Below, piece by piece: positions 26,584 through 39,567 of a stretch of DNA of 64,000 nucleotides. Source of the DNA: Xylocopa sonorina (taxonomy: Eukaryota > Arthropoda > Insecta > Hymenoptera > Apidae); NCBI RefSeq assembly GCF_050948175.1, contig NC_135200.1, positions 1,860,001-1,924,000 on the forward strand. The letters are read 5' to 3'. The translations under genes were made by a program, and so were the position numbers. Numbering within the stretch: position 1 is the stretch's first letter; each line of letters opens with the position of its first letter. Under the pieces are notes generated by a model, which ran no database searches, was not told the DNA's origin, and worked only from the letters and a program-made list of their open reading frames with translations.

Positions 26584-28756
26584 CGAACAATTTCATCAAA
26601 TTTTAGCGGAAATTATATTTTGCAACAATTTCTAGGGAACGCGTGCGAAATTTTTAGTGAGGAATGCGTTGATTCCAGGGAAAAACATTTTTTTCTCTTA
26701 TTCGGTCATTCTATCGCTTCTGAGTTCCCTACGAACGTAATCTAGCTCGGTGGATCACAAGCTCGGCTACTAAAATGATATTTTTGAAAGAGACAAAGTT
26801 TGCCACTTATTCTTCCCGAGACGAGTTTGAAATCGATTCCGAACGAAGTTACAACCGCCCTTTGTTTGCGATAGAGATTTGTAGAAACGTCTGGCAAGTT
26901 TTTACATTCCTGTATGAAGTCTCTTAAACCGGAACTACGCTGATTGGATTCTTATTGGTAGTAGAAAAATGAATGTGGCCGATTTACGTTCTGCCGCAAT
27001 TTGAATCGTCCAAACTTTCCTTCGGGAATTTATCAGGATTCTCGCTAATGGTTTCGTGTAGCTAATGTTCGTAGTTCGAAGTTGTATCTCAAAATGTATG
27101 CTTGGCATACTTTTAAACTGCGCGTAACAAGTCAAACATCCATTCGTACGAAACATTTATTACTTCCTCAAATTCATTTGTAAGAACAAATGAACAAGTT
27201 GCAGAAGAGATTTGAAAAAATGATGTTTTACTCGAGTTGTTTTTATCACGAGGGTTCGCACAATAATGCTTCTTTTGCCTGTTTGTATTAGCCACGTCCA
27301 TTCGAATGTTTAGGTTTTTTTCACTAAAAAATTTATTCTTAGAACAAAACTAGGGGATACATCAAGTATTATCCGTTTTATCAAATAAATCAGTTAGAAT
27401 TTCTTTAGATGTATGTACGAAACTTTATGGCGTACGATAAAAGAAGTATGCAAGTTGACAAACAAATAGCGTCTGTTGTGTTCGTAGCGGAGCGTAAGCC
27501 AATTTATCTCTACCGTTCCGCGTACTAGAAAACATTCTCACTAAGAGACGCGTTCACACGTCGTAGGGTCAAGTCGTCGCGTCAAGTAAGGTTTCTTTTA
27601 ATGATTGTTTATCACCATATTTTCAGCCTAAAAATCAGCTTCAGAAAGAATTGTTTTTAAGTAACGATAGCAATAAAGACCAAACTGTTGACTATTCGAG
27701 CAATGAATCCATGCAACCAGTATTAACGGGTCAGCGTCGTTGAAACTTACTTTGTGATATTTCCGATAATGAATAAATATGAAATAATTTAGCTGCTGTA
27801 GAGAATATTGTCACTTATAGTATACGAACTAAATCTGCTAGGCTTAACGGTAAAGTGGCCTTACATGCATTACACATAATATTACATGTATAGATTTAAT
27901 GAGAGTACACGAAACTAATTTTACGGTCAGGCTTTTTTATTCCTTTTTTTTCTTTCTTTCTTAATAGTGACTATAACTAGTGGTTAAGCTTAATCGCATT
28001 CGTGATAGAGCTTGGATCGGACATTGAGACCGGTGCGTGGTTCTCTCCTTGTTGGATGATGCTAACCCTGCTGGATGTTGCTTCTTCTGAGCGGACTTGA
28101 ATCTTTCCGCGACAAGGATACATCAGGATAATAAAATGAATGATAAAAAAAAGTCGTCGTCGTAACAATGTCCCTTGGTCAACGAGTGATTTCATCCTAA
28201 TTTCTCCTATCCTTGCGATAGAAAAAATATAGATTGTACAGCGTTGGAGATTATCATACCTGAAATGCAAAGATTTCTTCTTCCATTGTGCGAATAGCAA
28301 AACTAAAATTGGAGGACTGGAGTTCCTCTAACCTTTGTTAAAAATGCGAGACATTTTCGTCGCTGATAAGATTTCGGAGATTTCTTTCCGAATAGTAAGA
28401 ATACAATGTACGTCTATCTGATCTCGAGATCACTGATTTTTGCAAGGGTCTAGTTAATTGGAAACAACATCTACCTGTTTAATAAAAGAGTGTAGTTTCG
28501 TTACGTCACCATCGTATGCTTTTGGCAACAGTTTTATTAGCTAATTTAGATGAGGGACCGAGGGAAATCGGCACCCTCATTCCTCAGTGAGATAGTGATT
28601 ATCATCCAAATGCAACCGAATGAAAGATCATCTAAACAGTACAACAAGTATTAAGAGACATTAGAGGTTTTTATTTTAGCACAGATTCTGAACGTATGAT
28701 GATAACTAATTAGTATTTGTACGGTTGAGATTGAGGTGGAAAATGAGTAAGTGGGT

Positions 28757-28800
28757 ACAGAAGACTAGAAGGAGTTTATATTATACTTCTTCTAATCTGT
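28757..28800. repeat. Imperfect hairpin
   Basis: ACAGA, a 4-nt internal bulge, TAGAAGGAGT, a 9-nt AT loop, ACTTCTTCTA, one bulged A, TCTGT. Ten inner pairs include one G-U, with five outer pairs. It is shorter than a usual microRNA precursor arm. Confidence 0.55.
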
Positions 28801-28836
28801 CAGTTTTACTGCTCATACAAAATATGTATAAACAAG

Positions 28837-28871
28837 AGGTAAAAGCGCGCAAGTACTTTTCGCTTTTACCT
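28837..28871. repeat. Perfect 11-bp inverted repeat (hairpin)
   Basis: AGGTAAAAGCG, 13-nt loop, CGCTTTTACCT, lying 37 bases after the preceding hairpin. No associated gene is recognised. Confidence 0.7.
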
Positions 28872-31800
28872 AAACAGAAAATCAAAAACTAAGCGAAAAC
28901 GTTAAATTTATGTTACGCGTTATGCGGGAGTTCACACTGTATTTTAAGCGAACCTTGCATCAACCAGAAGGGACTTACGTTAGCCGGTCACTTAATCAAT
29001 CGTACAAAATCCTTTCAGAATAATTAATTAAAATATTAAGACGTTAATATAATTTCGTTCGTCCACAAAATTATTATCGGAATCGTAGAAACTCTAATTC
29101 CAACAGTAATATCAAATAAAACAAACAGATGTAAATTTGAGAAAACGTGTCTTGAAATTACGTTACGTTGTCCGTAGCCTATGAATATTTCAAACGATAA
29201 ACATTGCACGACCCAGCTTGGCGCTCCGCTCTATCCATGTCAGCTAAAAACCGAACGCTGAATAATGCCCGAGTTTCAGCGTCGAAAGCTTTGACAACGC
29301 CACGTTTCGATATTTGAATAAGAAACGAATTAGGCGGCCATTTTCGAAGTTAGCGAGTGTTAATTCAATATCCAACGGGTTGGCAGGTTCGCGCAGACAG
29401 AAGATATTATGTCTCGGCTAGACGAAATTGCATTGCAATCGGACGCAAATAAGCAATTCCTCGATTGACGTGTTCGTTGTTCGACGTCCCGACACGAAAT
29501 GTTACTAGTTTCAACATCATTTCGATCGAGCTTCATTTTACTAGCTATCATCGAATATTCGTTGGTCCGTTTCAAGTGCTTCGTTTGACATTTCAAGCGA
29601 GATTGAGATTCTAACATTCGTTTACATAATTTTGAAACATTTTTTTATCTCTTTCTTTCCGTCTATCTCATTTTGAACAATGTTGGATATCGAGATAAGC
29701 TCCGTTTAAAACAACTCTCTGTTTATTAAAGTTAACAGAGATCCAAAGTCAGTTTAAACGCAGGTTAAGAAACTAAAAGCTGTTCTCGTTGCACACATCG
29801 ACATATTCGTAAAGAAACTAAAACGTGTTGGACAGTCGGTGCAATAAGGTCAAACGAATGTTTTCCAAACCAAGTTGTTGAGCCCGAGTACGACTGTAGG
29901 AAACTACTGTCAGTCGTTATCCATCGCCGGCAGGCATCTTTAAATCCGTCGTAGAAAAAAAGATGGGAGAAACGAGGATGGATCACTCGTGGACCAGGGG
30001 ACATTGTTACGTCGACGACGACTTTTTTTCTTACAAGTTTACGGCGTATAAAGGAGCACGGATCTTATTATCCTGATGTATCCTTGTAGACATTTGTACG
30101 TGATAAATTTCCCTCCTCCCCACCCTTCTAACCTTCCTTCCGTCAACGCTGTTTCTTTTTTGCTCCGCTTTTCGTTTATCTGTCTCCCAGGTTTCTTGAT
30201 CAGATTGACGAGGTACAAGATTTCCTTTTTCAACGATTCTATTGGAGTCGGATGATTTTGTTTACTTTATCGATCAAATTGGTATAACTTATTCTTTAAA
30301 CGAAGAAATATCGATCGAGTGCATATCGATCGATACTTATCGTGTAGCAAGTTGTAAAGAAGAATAACGTGAAATAAATTCAAGAAATTGACTTTCCACG
30401 TTAACGTTGACAATTTAAGAAAGAAAACGCTTTGTTTTCGGTTTGTTACACGTTTACTCTGTAGTAATAGATTCTGATGTCATCATAGTCAAAATGCACA
30501 CAACTTGTACCAATATTCAATTTATCACGTCTATTACTATAACTATACAATTGAATTGAATATTAAATTTGTTTAGCGAGACCGACAAAACATTGAGTCG
30601 TAATGGGCAACGAATTTATTTGACGAACTGCAAACGAGGAATGGAAATTCCCAAATGATAACTAAATGATTATTGTATCGTAACAATCGAACACCGAGTT
30701 AAAACTAATTACTGTTATTAATTCGTTACACGCGACACTCGATGATCGACTTACGTGATTATCGCAAAAACACAGCTGCTCTATTCATCGCTATTCAGCT
30801 GCTAACTCATTCGTCGTTTAATTACCAGCCAATTGCCGTTTAATTAAAACGAGATCCCCGCCATCGGCAAATCGTGTAAAACATCCCGTTTATGTTCATT
30901 ACCTTCCGCAGTAATTGTCCCCCGGTGTTGAAAATCCAACACCACCGAATCTATTATAATTAAACGACGACCAATGCTTCGTTTTTCGTTCGATTTTTCG
31001 TCCTTGTAAGGCTTTTTTATTTTTTTATATTGTCCTGTGCCAAAGTGTACTTATTTCACGTTCTATGTGTGTTATTTCCATTTAGTATATTTACTTCTGT
31101 ATATTAATACAAAGGTTAGGTTATGAGAGAGAGAGAGGGAGAAGAATAAAGTATACAATATATTAAGTTTGGGGACGTAAGAGGAAGCTCATCGGAAATT
31201 CGTTTCACGTTTCACAGGGGTTGCTGTGATACTGTCTTGTCCCTTGTGTAGAGGGACGAAGGAGCTCGTCGGCAAGTAATTAAAAGCACAAACGGGAGAA
31301 AAAATTTAATACATAGTAAGTATGCAATTAATACCGTGAATTCTTGAAATATAACGCGAATCTCTATTTTGTAAAGACGTCCCTATTTGTAAGTTGAAAT
31401 AAAAATTGTACACGTATGGTATGTGTGTAAATGAAAAGGCTAAAAGTTGAATACATACGTGAAATTGAAGTTCTATACATTTCGTTTCTACTCAAGTTTT
31501 AAGGTGACCGTTTATTTGTGGAATTTTTTATTTTTTAATTATGCAAATCCTCTGTAATCGTAGTTTGAAAAAACTAATTGCATTTTTTATAAAGCGTACA
31601 TTCTCCTTTATGTACATATTAGTTAGATAGTCTCATTTAAGGAATATATCGCGAGTTACCAAAGTACGCTTGCCGAAATCACGTTCGATAATTCTGCCTA
31701 GAAATTACAATAATTAATCACGATTTCTGAAATCTGACCTACCAAGCTGAACGAAATCGTTCAGATTCAGAGGATCGTTATCCCCGGAATTATATCGGGC

Positions 31801-34800
31801 GATTAAAAATGAAGTTTAATTGCTGGCTTAGCGGACACTTGAACGGTGGTCATTAATTGCATTTCGAGAGGGAACCAGGATTCCCACTGTTCCATCATAA
31901 AGCTCCGAGAATCGATTGTAATACCGGCGATTGGTCTTCTAGTTGTCAGCGTCCAGCTGTCGCGGGGGGAAGTCGAATCAGGCCGGATTTGTAATCCGGG
32001 GAAACGAATCTGTTCCCTGTTCCTCGAACACGTCTCTCTGAACGTGGTTGATTTCGTTGCAATTTCCTACTTCTTCGTCCTAAACTTCGAATAATGACGT
32101 ACCGAGAGTCCATTATATAATATTTATTTAGTTCGTATTCTTCTTTTCACTTTAAATAGATTTTATACTGTTGGTGTAATATCACTGAGGATTTTATAAA
32201 CTTGTCGATGAAATAAATATAACTTGACCGCCCTTCTGCATTTTGCAATTTTGCGATTTTTTCAAGTACTAATCAATTAAAAAAACCGGAACCAGTTCTG
32301 TCCATTGCACCAACAATGTTATCGGTTTATTACGGTGATCGCGAAATTGTAGCTGCTCGCGTAAATTATTTACACACAAAGGAAGAAAACTAATGTATAA
32401 TGTACAGTTTCATTAAAAAACAGCCTGTGGTCATTTGGAGGGAAAGAGGTTGGATAACTGTACCCGATCCGCGTTTCGTATTTCGATCACACGCGGCGAA
32501 AAGGAGAAAAGTTTCGCCATCGCTATTGCGATGAAATAAACTCGATGGCCACTCGAGGCAGAAGTAATTTAGCAAGTTTCCATGATTGACAGCCGAAATC
32601 ACGCCACAGAAAACGTCGCTGGAGATCCGATGGAGGGGAACTTTTCCATCTTGGGGTGGAAAACTTTCTCTTCCCAAATACCGTTTAATTAATTGGAGAA
32701 AATCACCTCGCCGCAACAATTTTTCTAAACCGTAAAGTACCCGGCTGGTAGGAAATCCTCGTTCAAGTTGTTCTGACATTTTTTTTTACGAGAGTTGGCC
32801 AACGATTTTTTCCATTGTTGAAAACAATGAAAAAGTTGAAAATTGTGTTTGAAAAACTACGAATTTTTTCTTATAATTCTCTTTTTTCTAATTTATACAC
32901 GTACGAAATTAGAAAAAATTAGCAATTTTGCGATTAACGTTCCGCATAGAAATTCTGTGTCACGCGTTTCAATAACGATTGCGCAACGATGCGCGTAATT
33001 ATTTACGAGTAAATTACATTTAAGCGTGGTCAAAATATTATTCAGCAATTCGAATTGTTTAACGTAAAAGGTTTATTATAATTTGACGCACGATACTTCC
33101 AAATAAATTCTTTATGCAAATTACGAAGCGAATGGAAGGCAAACTTGTTCGGTAGATACATACCCACGATTTATGTAAATAAGTAAATTTCAGGAACATT
33201 AATTACATTTGCGGCTTCTATTGTTTTCAGGATCGTTTCCGTTTCAATAATAACATCCAATGAAAATAATACACGTATCCCTGTAAATATCATTAGTTAG
33301 ACTTTCGAATAAATACACAGTTGCTCAATTAAAAATAGCTATATTATATTAAAAAAGAATTTCACACGTATCTCGTGTGCAGTGGCAAACATAACGTGTA
33401 TGTACATTCGGGATGAGAACTGCATTTTACTTTGCTTCTGCTACTACGAAGGTTCAAAATATGTATTTATGACGATGGAAGCAGGCGGAATTTCAAAGAA
33501 AGAGAATTTTTCTGTGTTGGTTCTGTTATAACCGAGACACCCTCCAATAATTAGCTCGAGATCGGAACGTTTCGCTGTTGGAAATATCACGCGATTACAT
33601 TGTTTGCGCGCTGGCTGCTTGAAGGCATTCGGTGTAGAACAAGCCGTAGGGTTGCTCGACTCCAAGGCGTAGAAGTTGTCCGTTAAACTGGAAAACTTGG
33701 GGATATGCTAATTTCATGGCTAATTCTAATGTTGCCGGGAAACGAGGCCATGGATGAAGAAATGCGTAGCGTTGGGGAGAAGTCGGGCATTTCAGCCCTA
33801 GCCGAGCTAATTACCTTCCGCTCGACTGTGTAATGAAGTATGTATTACGAACAAGTTTGCAAATGATCGGTGGATTCTCGAGAAACGCTTAATGATCTCT
33901 TCGTACCCACTAATGATCGTTTCGACGAACATAAAGGGGTTGGACGGTTCGTCCCCTTTCTTCTGCTTCTTCTTCTCCTAAAACGGAGGATCTAATTTTC
34001 TTTCGACTGTGCAATATTTTAAAATTTCGTTGCATTTTCGTTGAAAGTTGCGAAAGTCATAGATAGGAGAATTCCTTTCTATCGTATGAAATTAATTATT
34101 CTTGAAAAGTTCTATCCAAGCATGTGCAAATTTTTGTATTCTGCACTTAAACAATTTTCATGTTATTTCTTCGAAAACTAGCGAACTGCTTTTAACACGC
34201 GTCTGAACAGAATTGAAAATATTTTTTAATGATAACAAAGCCAGAAAAATGATTTTACTCTACGTAGCGAGAGAATTCACGGAGAATTCCAACGAATACC
34301 TATTTTTCGAGCCAGAGGATTGCAGAGGATGCGGTGCTTTCGAACAACTATTTTCAAAAGAAACGTAAAAGAGTTTTCTCAGTCACATGCTCCGTTAGCG
34401 CTTGGTTTATCAAGGGAGAAGTACCGGAACTGAGGCTTCTCCTTTTTTATTTAACTTTTGTAATTTGACCGTGACGATTGACCATAGAAACGAGGGAATA
34501 ATCGAAGGCTGCAGTGGCTGTGAAACAACGAGCGGCAGCGGAGCTTGGGCTTGCTGAGGTATCGTTGAAAATCACGTGGATTCCATTTCGATTCATTCGT
34601 GGCTGCGCGGCACACTTCTCGGGTCCACGGAATGTTTAATCCGGGATTTGATAGAACTTTTGATTAAAGAGGATTTTGCAGCGGGCATTAATTCTACTCG
34701 TGTAATTGTACACTCTAAGTAGCACTGTTTCCCCAATTTCTTTTTTATTTCTCATTTCCTGTGTATATTTGCTAAAGATTGCACGTGTACAAGATTAAAT

Positions 34801-37800
34801 ATAATTCGAGCCAGTCGTGATACTCATTGATAATTCTTCCATAGTTTTAGGGGAGTATCGAACTTAATTTAACTTCCGTACGGATTAATTAAAGTTTCGC
34901 AAAGGGGATTACGTAAATGAAAAGTTTTAGGAGTTATAAATTGTTCTGTTCTAATGGATAGGAACTGAGCGAAGATTCTATAGCTGAATGATAAGTGAAT
35001 CCCTTGGAAGGATTTCTGATATTATAACTCGATCTCATTTTAGAGTTGTATCGATTTTTCGATATTAAAGTAGTTTCAAAGTGCCATTTATTTCCTTTAC
35101 GCTTGTATTGTATGGTTTTTAAAGATTGTCCAATTGTCACGTTATTGTTTATACGATGCAGTCGTGTAAACTGACGTCTGTACGATAGATTGTGATATAT
35201 TGTATATCCTGTCACTGTTTGAAGTATAGTAGTAATATGTTCGTATACGTTAGCCAGTACGCAGAACGGTACGCAGAACGAAAAACAATTCGTAATTAAT
35301 TTATGCACGGATAAATGAGAATCGAGTAAAGGGGGAGCTTTGATATTACATGAAAAATCATGTGTACGAATACATTACGATATGAATAAACGGTGGGCTA
35401 ATAAACAACGAGGGTAAGATATTTCGTATCTGGCAGTCTAGTATTATGAATAATTCGCAAGATACAGTTCTGTGTTTCTGATTAATGAAAACAGGCCACA
35501 GTTAAACAACATCAATCAGTACATTGCCAATAACGTGTTTGTTGTCAATAGTATGGCCTGGTGGTATCTGTTGGTGTATCACACAGCTAACCAGACTGGG
35601 ATGATAAACGATAAGCAGGATTCACCTCTGCATAGGTGATGGGATATCTTGTCAAATCCTTTTATTAGACTGTACAGAGCGAATCTCATTATGGACTTGA
35701 TGCACGCGACGAAAACAGGTTGCTTCAATGGAGATTACTAATACCGATACGTTCGGCAGACGTCATAGAGTACAAGTATATCATAAAACAGCTCGTTGCG
35801 ATTGTCATGGTCCCGATATATCCACGATTGCTTCAAGCTTAGAGCATCGAGGATCGTATACGATTTACGCGGGAATCGCGTCGCACGGATACAGATCATC
35901 GGTTTTGGGATTATATTATATTTTATACGCAGACTGCTATTTCGGTTGCTTCGTTTTAATCCGTTCTGAAATAACGTTCTATGAGAAGAGAATATTGCAT
36001 GACTCTTCATTTGCTTAAGCGCGTTTCACAAAGTAAAGTAGAGTAAAGAGATTGAGTCTCATCTGACGCGGTTGAATGTAATAGAAACGGACTCTTCTTT
36101 AAAAGAGTTTTTTATTTAGTTTCTGAAAGAACATCGAAAGTTACACGGACGTGGAACGAGACAATCGCTCGCGATTAACATCTGTAAGGCGCTGCCGATC
36201 ACGGTGCACCCCTGGCAGGTATACGAAACCAATCGTGCGGGGCGAGCGACAATACGCCACACTCTCGATCGCGATGGAGAATCGATACCTGGACATCGTC
36301 TAACCGCCCTATGCATCGTCGTCGAGTTCAATCAAGTTGTACGATTCGAAAGCCGAGCAACCAACCGGGTCAATAATTTGCCGATGTATGCCGCGGTCTC
36401 ACCCCGTCCACGCGACACTCTATGAACTATAGACGCATTCAGCGCGCCGATGATATACGCGTTGCTCCGCGGACGTTCGCCCTCGCGAGTACTACGTTGG
36501 TTTTGTTAGAAGAAACTTGCCGAAAAACTTTCGTTCGCCTGGCGGAACGAAACTCGTGAGATCATTGTTACCTGACAAAAATGTTTAAGTTGAGAATTTT
36601 AAGATGCGTCTAATTGGCGCCTTCGAAGGCACATTGAGAATTATCGTCCTTATTGAGCATGTCAGAATAGTGCAAAATTAAATCAATTGACTACAGTTGG
36701 GTGGAGGAAAATATTTAGAAAAGATTTCTTTTTTTTACTTAGTGCTTAACTTTACTACTAGTTTTTAAATGATAAGAAAACGAATTCCAGGTGTAATATA
36801 CGTAAATAAAATGGTTGTTTTCGATATAGATTTCTAATGGAAACTCGAGATGTATAGAAAGTTTAAATTAAAAACATGGATCTAAAATACAAAGGTAAAT
36901 TCGATATAATAGCCTTAGCTTATGTAAAGTGAAAATACGTATATATGCTCAGAACTGTTTGCATTACGGTTCGCCACTCGTCGAAACGTTTGTGCTGCAA
37001 AGCTGCCGCTTTTTCTTGATAGAATTTCCACTTTTAAATTCCATGTCTCGAATTAAACGCGCGGCATCGGTATTCCGGTTCGCGCGGTGGAACCTCAAAG
37101 GACAGACAGTACGGTAACGTGCGAGCTCGAAACAGAAAATTGCCACGGTTCGATCCGTGTACTCTATCCCTCTAAATGCTAGCGGCGTTTCCGGCGTATC
37201 GCAATAGGAGCCGGCGGCTTTCAGAAAGATCTCGGCCACGCTCTTTAAGACAACACGTACCCCTCGAATCCCTTGGAAAGGGGAGGAAATTCGAAATGCA
37301 TTAAACTCGGGAACGAACTAAGCTCGCTTCAAAGGTGACCACGCTGAAGAGAGAAAGAAAAAGCAGGTATTCCCGAGCTAAATCGAGTCGTCTTAAGCAC
37401 CCTTCTTCCGGTTACGTAACAGTAACAGCTGCCGGTACTAGGTGTGTGCACCCCATGCCCAGGCACGTCGTCTATGTAAATTGTTTTCTGATCGATCGTA
37501 CGAATTCAATCCGTTTTCTTGTGCTCCGAGCTTTTTCGCCAGCCTTTGTTCTGTCCGCTGCCACTTGGGTCAAAAGTTAGCCCCGTTAGGGAATTTTGAA
37601 ACATTGAATCTTTCTATGAATTTAAAAGCATTATTAATACTTATACTATAGCAAATACTTTTTTTGTTTTAACTCGTTTTGAAAGAACGTTCGAATTTCG
37701 ATTATTCTTGCGTTTTATTCCACTGTTTTGTATTCCTGTTCAATTGAACGAACAAATGAATAGCGGCATGTTACTGCTTGTCCGACATATTTCATTTGCA

Positions 37801-39536
37801 GCAGTAACAGTAAACGTTATCTCCCACGGTACCATGGAACGATACAGAGCTGGTTGTCGCGGTAACATCTACCCCGATGAACATTTCTCGAGCTAATATT
37901 TAATAATAACCCTTTTTGGGAAGCCAATGAAATTTTCTAATACTCGAGAACCTGCTTATCGCGACCTGTTTTAAACATGTTTTACGACGCTCTTACATTT
38001 TCTGAACGCAACTTGTATATTCGTATTATATATCAATTAGAGAATTATATCCACGCATAATGACGATATTCCGTTTCATAATCAATGCCGATAATTATCG
38101 AAAGCTTAACGAATCTTACAATTTGTCTGGTACAAGCAAGCTTTCCACAAAATGTAAACGTTCATTACGGAATTCCTATAATCAACCGCGTAATTTCCAA
38201 TTTGTTCGGTTTTCTCGATTAAAATAATGGTGAAAAATCAAAGAATTACCATGTCCGAGTACAATCGAGTGTAAATCTGGCGGTATACAGGGATATATCG
38301 AAAGTAAAGAGTGCATTCCGTGTTTCGTATCGATTTGACAGCAGTTTCGAGTGCACCATTGAGAACGGAGCCAGTTCTATACGCATCGTTTTTACCTTTT
38401 GAACTTGTTGCGTTATTCACCTGTGATCGATCCGTCGAATCATCCTCGATTCATGATCTCGAAACAAAGATATCGAGCACGTCATTAATTTCGGTCAGAG
38501 GATTTCACCAGTGGAGCACATTTTTGCTTCCACGAGAATTATAGCGAGATGAAAAATAAAATGAAAGGGTTAACGCGTAATGTTACCTCGTATGGAATAT
38601 AACTGTAATCGTATTATGGAATATAACTTGTCTTAAAAATATTCAAATACTCGGCAAATTTATACATGGTCTCTTACGGATTGAAAAATATACTTTTGAT
38701 GCACGAAAGAAATTTCGCTTGAAAAATAGAAGAAAAGATGATTTAATCGGAAAAATGATGTTCGTTTCAGTAAATCGGTGACATTTTCAAACGTTGTGCA
38801 AAGGACATTGTGAAGTAAAGCGTGATGTCAGTTAATCCGATTCAGGTTGAATAGGACGCAAAGATATCGGACTTTGATTAAGATAGATCGCCATAGCGAG
38901 GGCAAAATCTATTCAACCAATGGCAACCTATTCGTTGAAAACAATTACCGCTTCCATCGAACGATAATCAAGTATTCAGATGTCGGTGAAATTTCCACGT
39001 TCATAGAGTGCATTCAAATTAACACCGATGGCACAATGAAACGACTGCTGCCAGTGGTATCGTGTCCAATTTTATTGAATGCCCCGCGAAAAGTGATGCT
39101 GAATACGCAACATAGATCACAGAGCGCGATGAATGTTAACAGAAAGTGGACTTTATTCATTGACAGTTTCCACCTCGCGGTGGAAAAACGCTCGAATAAT
39201 AATAGAGATACGACTTATTTTATTAATAGAAATTTCATTTCGAAATAAACGTAGCGATAGTGTCGCTTAAATGTCAGTTTTATTTATTCATTTTCCTTCT
39301 TCTCAGCGGCGAACAATTTTTTCATTTTGTCACGTATCACGCGTGACAATTTAATTTCACGATTATACGAATAAAAATGTTCTTCTATTTTCAGAGAAAG
39401 AAATGAATTGATAAAAAATATAAAACGCAAACGTGATGCATTCTTTTCTGCATTCTCGAGCAAGGAACCCTGGCCGTATCGTTTCCACTTAAAAAGTTTA
39501 TAATTATTGTACATTTGAAAATTTTCAGTACGAGTA

Positions 39537-39561
<25 letters not shown>
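39537..39561. repeat. Poly-T homopolymer, 25 bases
   Basis: Twenty-five consecutive T. This could be the A-tail of a minus-strand retroposed sequence, but no such body is recognisable next to it. Confidence 0.85.

Positions 39562-39567
<6 letters not shown>

Noticed and set aside
36084..36120. Short hairpin followed by T-run resembling a bacterial terminator (ACTCTT/AAGAGT then TTTTTT)
   Set aside because: The sequence is eukaryotic nuclear DNA with no operon context.
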